From NCBI GenBank assembly GCA_013042125.1, contig JABDQS010000016.1:1-6836 (forward strand): a stretch of 6,836 bases of DNA, in the 5' to 3' direction. Source of the DNA: Eudoraea sp. (GTDB lineage Bacteria > Bacteroidota > Bacteroidia > Flavobacteriales > Flavobacteriaceae). The position numbers and the translations under genes are program-made. Within the stretch, counting starts at the first letter, position 1; each line of letters opens with the position of its first letter. This document shows, one piece after another, positions 1 through 5,278 of this stretch. The notes beneath the pieces are model-generated. The model saw only the letters and a program-made list of their open reading frames with translations. It made no database searches and was not told where the DNA came from.

Positions 1-15
1 CTACACCATAGATCA

Positions 16-411
16 CTATATTCTTTTAAATTTCTGCTGGCAAGGTTCAATACAAAAGAACGAGACAATTAAATAACCATCCTTTACCTCTAATCTTATT
101 TCAGTGGAAAATTCACTTTCACAAACAATTTGAAAACCCTCATCCACAGCAAGATAGATCCCTTGTGTGTCCTCATTGGACATTGTGGAAAATTCACAAA
201 CGTTACCATTAGATGAATAAGTACCGTCTGCTTTAAATAATATATTCTTTTGGCTGTTCACAGGCTGAAAGTCGCCACTGCCGTCTCCCGGGTCTGCGTA
301 CATCTCAATTAATTTCCAGGTACCTGTTAGACCATTATCTGCAATGCTTTCCTCCTTTTTACAGGAGATAAGGAGCAGGATGAAAAAGATATAATATATA
401 GACCTTATCAT
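16..411 (-). CDS. Small lipocalin-like lipoprotein, probably surface-exposed
   Basis: This is a 131-residue protein of unknown specific function. Residues 1-16 form a short hydrophobic signal ending in LLIS, followed by Cys17, so it reads as a signal peptidase II lipoprotein. The residues after the cysteine (KKEES) fit the X-K-(D/E)2 surface-export signal described for Bacteroidota lipoproteins, so an outer-leaflet location is inferred. The mature part begins with LTGTWKL (residues 28-34). Its GxW motif is typical of lipocalin-like and related small beta-barrel lipoproteins, and a DGT turn follows at 62-64. The mature chain has four cysteines (72, 97, 120, 124), the last two in CIEPC, which could form two disulfides. 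The start is ATG at 411, which places the signal peptide correctly. It is divergent from the SprT-like gene. The lipocalin-like fold is a resemblance from motifs only; no ligand can be named. Confidence 0.85.
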   Translation of the reverse strand: MIRSIYYIFFILLLISCKKEESIADNGLTGTWKLIEMYADPGDGSGDFQPVNSQKNILFKADGTYSSNGNVCEFSTMSNEDTQGIYLAVDEGFQIVCESEFSTEIRLEVKDGYLIVSFFCIEPCQQKFKRI

Positions 412-501
412 AGCAACTGTTACTTTACTTAAAGATACCTATTACTGCGAATGGTTGTTTTTATTTGAACAATTTCACGTATCAGTAAATGGTAGAAACC
501 T

Positions 502-509
502 TATTTTTG
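502..509 (+). promoter_or_regulatory. Candidate Bacteroidota -7 box upstream of the SprT-like gene
   Basis: TATTTTTG matches the Bacteroidota sigma-factor -7 consensus TAnnTTTG exactly. It ends only four bases before the ATG at 514, so transcription from it would start at or very near the start codon and give a leaderless mRNA. I see no matching -33 TTG at the usual spacing, and the region is T-rich, so a chance match is quite possible. Confidence 0.3.
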
Positions 510-513
510 CTTT

Positions 514-1128
514 ATGGATCGCATTTTGCAGAAGTATCTACCGGAACGGGCAATAACCCCTTGTCTTGATCTTGTTAAGAACAACAAGGTACACTTAAAG
601 GTGGTTAACAAAAGGGTAACTCGTCATGGTGATTATCGGCTCATGCCCTCCGGGGCACATCAAATTACAGTGAATGCGAATCTAAATCCCTATAGATTTC
701 TTATTACACTAATTCACGAAATAGCTCATCTGCTAGCCTTTGAAAAATATGGGAGACGGATAAAACCCCACGGAAAAGAATGGAAAACTACCTTTCAATA
801 TCTTATGCTTCCTTTCCTGAGACCGGAGATATTTCCATCTACGCTTTTACCCCTCCTGGCGAAACATTTTCGCAATCCAAAGGCCAGCAGCGGTACGGAT
901 GCACAATTAGCCATAGCTTTGAAAGAATATGATCCTCCTACAGATCATACATTTGTATATGAATTGCCACTTGGGAGTATTTTCAGGTTGTATAATGGCC
1001 GAATATTCAAAAAGGGCGATCGGAAAGTAAAACGATATGAATGTACTGAGATACGGACAGGTAGATTGTATTTATTTCAGCCTAATGCTGAGGTAGAACT
1101 AATAAAAGATTTTGTACATGAAAAATAA
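514..1128 (+). CDS. SprT-like zinc metalloprotease
   Basis: This 204-residue protein belongs to the SprT-like family of putative zinc-dependent proteases, relatives of the catalytic domain of eukaryotic Spartan, which digests DNA-protein crosslinks. The active site is visible: HEIAH at residues 68-72 (His68 and His72 as zinc ligands, Glu69 catalytic) and a third likely ligand, His86, in KPHGKEW, at the family's HExxH-x13-H spacing. No signal peptide or membrane segment is present, so it should be cytoplasmic. The C-terminal part contains one cysteine (Cys177), so the four-cysteine zinc ribbon of canonical SprT is missing; only a degenerate beta-rich tail remains. The ATG at 514 is preferred because MDRILQKYLPE resembles family N termini and the next in-frame Met is residue 44. 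It is first in a probable three-gene run, and its end overlaps the next gene by 11 bp. The substrate in bacteria is not established. Confidence 0.9.
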   Translation: MDRILQKYLPERAITPCLDLVKNNKVHLKVVNKRVTRHGDYRLMPSGAHQITVNANLNPYRFLITLIHEIAHLLAFEKYGRRIKPHGKEWKTTFQYLMLPFLRPEIFPSTLLPLLAKHFRNPKASSGTDAQLAIALKEYDPPTDHTFVYELPLGSIFRLYNGRIFKKGDRKVKRYECTEIRTGRLYLFQPNAEVELIKDFVHEK

Positions 1129-2200
1129 GAATTATTATGCGGTGTTAATGGCAGGTGGCGTGGGATCCAGGTTTTGGCCGGTGAGTACCTCTGAGAACCC
1201 CAAACAGTTTCACGACATGCTGGGCACGGGAGACACGCTGATCCAAAAGACCTTTAAGCGCTTAAATGCCTTTGTCCCGACTCAAAATATTCTTATCCTG
1301 ACCAATGAACGTTACAATGACCTGGTCCTGGAGCAATTACCTATGATTCAACAAGAACAGGTTGTGCTGGAACCCGCTATGAGGAATACGGCACCCTGTA
1401 TCCTCTATGCCGCTCTTAAGATACAAAAGATGAATCCGGAAGGAGTGATGATCGTAGCACCAAGTGATCACTGGATAGAAGATGAAGCGGCATTTGCAAA
1501 GGATGTGATACAGTGTTTTAATAAGTGTGAAACGGAGGAGGTGCTTTGTACTTTAGGTATACAACCTTCCTTTCCAAATACCGGTTTTGGATATATAGAA
1601 TTCAATAAGGAGCACACAGAGCCATTAAAGGAAGTAAAACAATTTAGAGAGAAACCAGACTATGAAACGGCAAAATCGTTTTTAGAACAGGGCAATTTTC
1701 TTTGGAATGCAGGCATTTTTATGTGGAGTGTTGAAACGATCGTTAAGGCCTTTAAAAGGCATCAACCGGATCAATTTGAATTATTCAGTGCCGGAATTTC
1801 TTCATACAATACAGATGATGAACGAAATTTTATTCAGGAGAACTATGCCAAGGCAGAGAATATATCCATAGATTACGCTATCCTTGAGAGATCAAAGGCC
1901 ATCTACGTGTTGCCTGCCAGTTTTGACTGGAACGATCTGGGGACATGGGGATCACTTTATGACAAGTTGGAAAAGGATGAGGAGCAAAACGCGGTGGTAA
2001 ATGGAAAATTGCTCAACATGGATTCCAGGGGAAATATGGTGCGTTTACCGAAAGGTAAGGTAGCAGTAATAGACGGCATGGAAGATTATATTATAGTAGA
2101 TAAAGAAGATGTACTGCTAATTGTTCCTAAAGCAAAAGAACAGGACATTAAAGAGATTGTGGCTAAGACAAAAGCAACTTTTGGTGAACAATATGGTTAA
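1118..2200 (+). CDS. manC: Mannose-1-phosphate guanylyltransferase (GDP-mannose pyrophosphorylase)
   Basis: The enzyme (EC 2.7.7.13) makes GDP-mannose from GTP and mannose 1-phosphate in the cytoplasm. GDP-mannose supplies mannose and fucose-type sugars for surface polysaccharides and glycoproteins. The 360-residue chain shows the nucleotidyltransferase signature LMAGGVGSRFWP (10-21), VAPSDHW (113-119) with the metal-binding Asp, FREKP (176-180), NFLWNAGIFMW (193-203), IDYAILER (251-258) and FDWNDLGTWGSL (269-280). It ends after the guanylyltransferase region, so it is the short monofunctional form without a fused phosphomannose isomerase domain. I chose ATG 1118 over an in-frame TTG at 1112, because MKNKNYYAVLMAGG places the signature at the usual distance from the start. 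The start lies inside the end of the SprT-like gene (11-bp overlap, different frame), suggesting translational coupling. The DUF389 gene follows after 13 bp. The product is firm; the symbol follows common usage. Confidence 0.95.
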   Translation: MKNKNYYAVLMAGGVGSRFWPVSTSENPKQFHDMLGTGDTLIQKTFKRLNAFVPTQNILILTNERYNDLVLEQLPMIQQEQVVLEPAMRNTAPCILYAALKIQKMNPEGVMIVAPSDHWIEDEAAFAKDVIQCFNKCETEEVLCTLGIQPSFPNTGFGYIEFNKEHTEPLKEVKQFREKPDYETAKSFLEQGNFLWNAGIFMWSVETIVKAFKRHQPDQFELFSAGISSYNTDDERNFIQENYAKAENISIDYAILERSKAIYVLPASFDWNDLGTWGSLYDKLEKDEEQNAVVNGKLLNMDSRGNMVRLPKGKVAVIDGMEDYIIVDKEDVLLIVPKAKEQDIKEIVAKTKATFGEQYG

Positions 2201-2213
2201 TTAAAAACAGAGT

Positions 2214-3668
2214 ATGAACAAGGAGACCGATCCGGCGCATAAGGAAGATATAAAAGGTGCAGAAGAAGTAAAAAAGGAGTTTAAGGGATTTGTAGGCTCC
2301 ACCAGGGTTTTTCTTACGGAGTTGTTAGATATCCGCAAGAATACGGACAGGGGAGCAACGAAGGAAGCTATTATTGCTGATATCCCTTTTAAAGGGCATA
2401 CCGCATGGATCCTGGTTTGTTCAATATTTATTGCTTCTGTAGGATTAAATGCAAATTCTACGGCAGTAGTGATAGGCGCCATGCTTATTAGTCCCCTTAT
2501 GGGTCCCATTCTAGGTATGGGTCTGTCCATAGCCGTCAATGATATCGATACGCTGCGAAGATCGTTGCGAAGTTTTGCGGTGATGGTTGTACTGAGTGTC
2601 TTAACAGCGTATTTATTTTTTGAATTTTTTCCGTTGCGCGATGAATCTTCCGAACTCCTTGCCCGTACAAAACCGGATATACGGGATGTGCTTATTGCTT
2701 TTTTCGGGGGCCTTGCTTTGGTAATAGCCAGGGCTAAGAAAGGTACAATTGCCAGTGTTATTTTTGGTGTGGCCATTGCCACGGCCCTGATGCCACCACT
2801 ATGTACCGTAGGTTTTGGATTGGCCATCGGGAATTATAATTTTGCCGCGGGAGCAATGTACTTGTTCATTATCAATACTATTTTTATTGGACTTGCTACC
2901 TTTTTGGTTTTGAAACTGTTGCGATTTCCCATGGTGAAATACGCAGATTCTGCCAAGCGTAGAATGACAGCCAGATTAGCTTCTCTTGTAGCATTATTGG
3001 TGATGATCCCTGCGGGATTTACTTTTTACAACGTATTTCAGGAATCGCGTTTTAGGAATCAGGCCAATCAACTTATTAGTGAGACCATTAAGATCTACGA
3101 GTTCAAGGACAACGGAAGATATATGCAGAATTTAACGGATATTATATATAATCCTGATGGTATCTCAAGCATTGAATTAGTGACCATGGGCGATGAAGTT
3201 ATTCCCGAAAATGTGATCGCTACCTGGAAAAATCAAATGAATCGATACGCAAAATTAAAGGAAACAGACCTTAAGGTATTTCAGGGAGGTCAGGATGACA
3301 CAGAGGAAAAGTTCAACTATGTGAATGAATTGTATGAATCTAAAAAGGCAGAGATAGTGAATAAGGACGCTCGCATTCAGCTATTAGAACAAGAATTGGC
3401 GGAGTTAAGTTCCTTTGCAAGAAGACAGATTCCCTTTAACGATATAAGTGCGGAGGCTAAGAGCAATTATGATAATCTCTCATCCTTGTCATTCTCGTAT
3501 GTGATAACCACAGATTTCAGCTCTCAGGATACCATTCCGATCTTTGAAGCAAAATGGAAAGACCCGGCAGATACAAATAAGATCCGTACAGAATCCAAAA
3601 GATTGAACGACTGGCTTAAGATCCGACTAAAAGACAATAAAGTGGTTGTGAAGACCGGGACGGATTAA
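2214..3668 (+). CDS. DUF389 family multi-spanning membrane protein with C-terminal coiled-coil domain
   Basis: This 484-residue protein carries the DUF389 core at about residues 60-240, recognisable from SVGLNANSTAVVIGAMLISP (76-95), the following GPILGMG (97-103) and ATALMPPLCTVG (189-200). The biochemical function of the family is unknown. I count about seven hydrophobic segments (roughly 62-82, 84-108, 119-139, 157-174, 178-203, 211-236, 254-275). Positive charges cluster at 115-119, 173-176 and 237-254, which by the positive-inside rule puts the N terminus in the cytoplasm and the final 205 or so residues in the periplasm. That tail contains a Glu/Lys-rich stretch at about 371-400 that looks like a coiled coil. 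There is no signal peptide; residues 1-60 are charged and soluble. The ATG at 2214 lies 13 bp after the guanylyltransferase stop, so co-transcription is likely. Its stop overlaps the stop of the convergent ABC ATPase gene. The family call is secure; topology is inferred. Confidence 0.9.
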   Translation: MNKETDPAHKEDIKGAEEVKKEFKGFVGSTRVFLTELLDIRKNTDRGATKEAIIADIPFKGHTAWILVCSIFIASVGLNANSTAVVIGAMLISPLMGPILGMGLSIAVNDIDTLRRSLRSFAVMVVLSVLTAYLFFEFFPLRDESSELLARTKPDIRDVLIAFFGGLALVIARAKKGTIASVIFGVAIATALMPPLCTVGFGLAIGNYNFAAGAMYLFIINTIFIGLATFLVLKLLRFPMVKYADSAKRRMTARLASLVALLVMIPAGFTFYNVFQESRFRNQANQLISETIKIYEFKDNGRYMQNLTDIIYNPDGISSIELVTMGDEVIPENVIATWKNQMNRYAKLKETDLKVFQGGQDDTEEKFNYVNELYESKKAEIVNKDARIQLLEQELAELSSFARRQIPFNDISAEAKSNYDNLSSLSFSYVITTDFSSQDTIPIFEAKWKDPADTNKIRTESKRLNDWLKIRLKDNKVVVKTGTD

Positions 3669-4432
3669 TTTCGTTCTTCAATATACATTTGTCGAACTTT
3701 TTTGAAAAGTTCAGAAGAATACACAAAATTGGTAACGGCGGCATTGTCTGTTTTAAAGATCTCTTTGTTAGAACCTTCCCATTCCTTATGGCCATCCTTT
3801 AAAAAGATGATCTTTTCACCAATTTCCATGACAGAATTCATGTCATGACTATTAATTACCGTAGTAATATCGTATTCCTGCGTAATTTCCTGAATAAGAT
3901 TGTCTATGATGATCGCTGTTTTAGGATCGAGACCAGAATTTGGTTCATCGCAAAACAGGTATTTAGGTTTCATTACTATGGCTCTGGCGATCGCCACTCT
4001 TTTTTTCATACCTCCGGAGATCTCCGCCGGAAATCTATTGTTAGCATCAGGAAGATTTACACGTTGCAGTACAAAATTCACCCTTTCTAACATTTCAGAT
4101 CTGGATTGTTTGGTAAACATTTCCAAAGGGAACATCACATTGCCTTCTACGGTCATAGAATCGAATAGGGCACTGCCCTGAAATACCATTCCCATCTCTT
4201 GCCGCAGGTTTCTTCGTTCTGCAAGCGTTAGTTCTGAATAGATACGGCCATCATAGCTAATGGTACCTTCTTCCGGTTTAAACAAACCCAACAGGCATTT
4301 AACAAATACAGTTTTACCGGAACCACTGGAACCTATAATTAAGTTTGTTTTTCCTTTTTCAAATGTGGTACTGATCCCCTTTAGGACATGGTTGTCGCCA
4401 AACGATTTATGTATGTTATTTACTTCTATCAT
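3665..4432 (-). CDS. MlaF-type ABC transporter ATP-binding protein
   Basis: This 255-residue cytoplasmic ATPase subunit should power lipid movement through the adjacent MlaE-type permease. All ABC motifs are visible: Walker A GSSGSGKT (34-41), Q-loop VFQGSALF (83-90, Gln85), signature EISGGMKKR (137-145), Walker B YLFCDEP (158-164, Asp162 and Glu163), D-loop SGLDP (166-170) and H-loop His196 in INSHD. The SGGMKKRVAIARAI form of the signature, with Met after SGG, is typical of the Mla/Ttg2A/Mkl subfamily that works with MCE proteins, rather than of nutrient importers. The ATG at 4432 overlaps the stop of the permease gene in TAATG, so translation is probably coupled and the stoichiometry matched. 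The stop codon shares TTAA with the stop of the convergent DUF389 gene. The subfamily is well supported; phospholipid as substrate is inferred from family knowledge. Confidence 0.94.
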   Translation of the reverse strand: MIEVNNIHKSFGDNHVLKGISTTFEKGKTNLIIGSSGSGKTVFVKCLLGLFKPEEGTISYDGRIYSELTLAERRNLRQEMGMVFQGSALFDSMTVEGNVMFPLEMFTKQSRSEMLERVNFVLQRVNLPDANNRFPAEISGGMKKRVAIARAIVMKPKYLFCDEPNSGLDPKTAIIIDNLIQEITQEYDITTVINSHDMNSVMEIGEKIIFLKDGHKEWEGSNKEIFKTDNAAVTNFVYSSELFKKVRQMYIEERN

Positions 4433-5169
4433 TAGCCTAGCAAAAGTTGAGTGAGGATGTAATTTAATATTATGATCACCACACTGGTCCAGACAAAGGC
4501 TGTGGTGCTGGCTTTACCAACTTCCAATGCTCCACCCTTCATATAATAACCATGATAAGAGGGGACAGTGGCTATCACAAATGCAAATACGACCGATTTT
4601 ATAAAAGAATAGGTAACATGAAAGGGTATGAAATCTAATTGAAGCCCTTCAACAAAGTCGGCACTTGAGCTGAATCCGCCGAATACGCCTGCGATCCACC
4701 CGCCAAATATCCCAACATACATCGCAATAGCAACGGCAAATGGATACAAGAACATCGCTATGATCTTTGGGAATACAAGGTAATTCAAGGAGTTGACCCC
4801 CATTACCTCAAGGGCATCTATTTGTTCGGTAACCCTCATGGTGCCAATACTCGATGTAATATAGGACCCAACTTTCCCGGCCATAATTATGGAAGTAAAA
4901 GTAGGAGCAAATTCCAGGATCACCGATTGGCGCGTTGCAAAACCAATCAGATTCCGGGGAATTAATGGGTTACTTATATTGAGTGCGGTTTGTATAGCTA
5001 CCACCCCGCCAATGAAAAAAGAAATGAAAATGATGATCCCCATTGATCCATAGATCAACTCGTCAATTTCTTTCAGAATAAGGGATTTCATTATTGGCCA
5101 CTTGGTCGGTTTTTTAAAAACCTCACGAACCATTATGGAATAGCTGCCAATAGAGGATACATAATTCAT
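4432..5169 (-). CDS. MlaE-type ABC transporter permease
   Basis: This 245-residue inner-membrane permease belongs to the MlaE family, the membrane subunit of MCE-type transporters that move phospholipids between inner and outer membranes. Diagnostic stretches are IMAGKVGSYITSSIGTMRV (95-113), TEQIDALEVMGVN (114-126), which is the conserved EQIDAL cytoplasmic coupling motif, and GGALEVGKASTTAFV (212-226). Hydrophobic segments lie near 42-65, 84-107, 130-165, 187-205 and 222-243. The N terminus carries an amphipathic, basic stretch (about 14-35), as in other MlaE proteins. The ATG at 5169 gives an N terminus of normal length; the next Met (residue 13) would cut into this helix. It is first in a two-gene unit with the ATPase, joined by TAATG. 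No MCE-domain (MlaD) gene adjoins the pair inside the window. The family call is strong; the transport direction cannot be told from sequence. Confidence 0.94.
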   Translation of the reverse strand: MNYVSSIGSYSIMVREVFKKPTKWPIMKSLILKEIDELIYGSMGIIIFISFFIGGVVAIQTALNISNPLIPRNLIGFATRQSVILEFAPTFTSIIMAGKVGSYITSSIGTMRVTEQIDALEVMGVNSLNYLVFPKIIAMFLYPFAVAIAMYVGIFGGWIAGVFGGFSSSADFVEGLQLDFIPFHVTYSFIKSVVFAFVIATVPSYHGYYMKGGALEVGKASTTAFVWTSVVIIILNYILTQLLLG

Positions 5170-5219
5170 GGGCGATGGAATGGTTCTTGCTGTAAAAATA
5201 ATAATATTAACGGTGATAT

Positions 5220-5245
5220 AACCCTGAATTAAAATTTATAGGGTT
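5220..5245. repeat. Inverted repeat in the mlaE-pafA divergent region
   Basis: AACCCT at 5220-5225 and AGGGTT at 5240-5245 are perfect 6-bp inverted arms around a 14-bp A/T-rich spacer. The repeat lies between divergent genes, so it is not a terminator of either, and it sits just upstream of a candidate -7 box for the phosphatase gene. It could be an operator. An arm of this length in about 110 bp can also occur by chance. Confidence 0.25.
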
Positions 5246-5253
5246 TATTTAAT

Positions 5254-5261
5254 TATTTTTG
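5254..5261 (+). promoter_or_regulatory. Candidate Bacteroidota -7 box for the PafA phosphatase gene
   Basis: TATTTTTG fits the TAnnTTTG consensus exactly and ends 17 bp before the ATG at 5279, a position that would give a short leader of about a dozen bases. No clear -33 TTG lies at the expected distance. The T-rich context weakens the call. Confidence 0.4.
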
Positions 5262-5278
5262 TTAGATAAGCTAAACGA

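Noticed and set aside
1..15. Possible end of another gene at the left edge
   Set aside because: Only 15 bases lie beyond the lipoprotein stop, too few to support any feature.
430..437. Minus-strand TATCTTTA as a -7 box for the lipoprotein gene
   Set aside because: The last base departs from TAnnTTTG and no -33 TTG is found at suitable spacing, so it is too weak to annotate.
1112..1117. TTG start at 1112 for the guanylyltransferase
   Set aside because: It adds only Met-Tyr before a normal ATG at 1118; the ATG gives the usual family N terminus, so the later start is preferred.
2201..2827. Long minus-strand open frame (208 codons) opposite the DUF389 gene
   Set aside because: It is antisense to a well-supported membrane protein, its translation is Ser/Thr/Lys/Arg-rich low-complexity-like sequence with no recognisable motif, and it is explained by the codon pattern of the sense gene.
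3845..4454. Three short plus-strand open frames (81, 93 and 64 codons) within the ATPase gene
   Set aside because: All are antisense to the complete MlaF-type coding sequence with every ABC motif intact, and none has a recognisable domain.
5193..5200. Minus-strand TATTTTTA as a -7 box for the mlaE gene
   Set aside because: It misses the final G of the consensus, lies in an A/T run and has no -33 partner.
5220..5245. Inverted repeat as a transcription terminator
   Set aside because: It lies upstream of both divergent genes, has a 14-base loop and no U-run placed to end either transcript, so a terminator role is unlikely.
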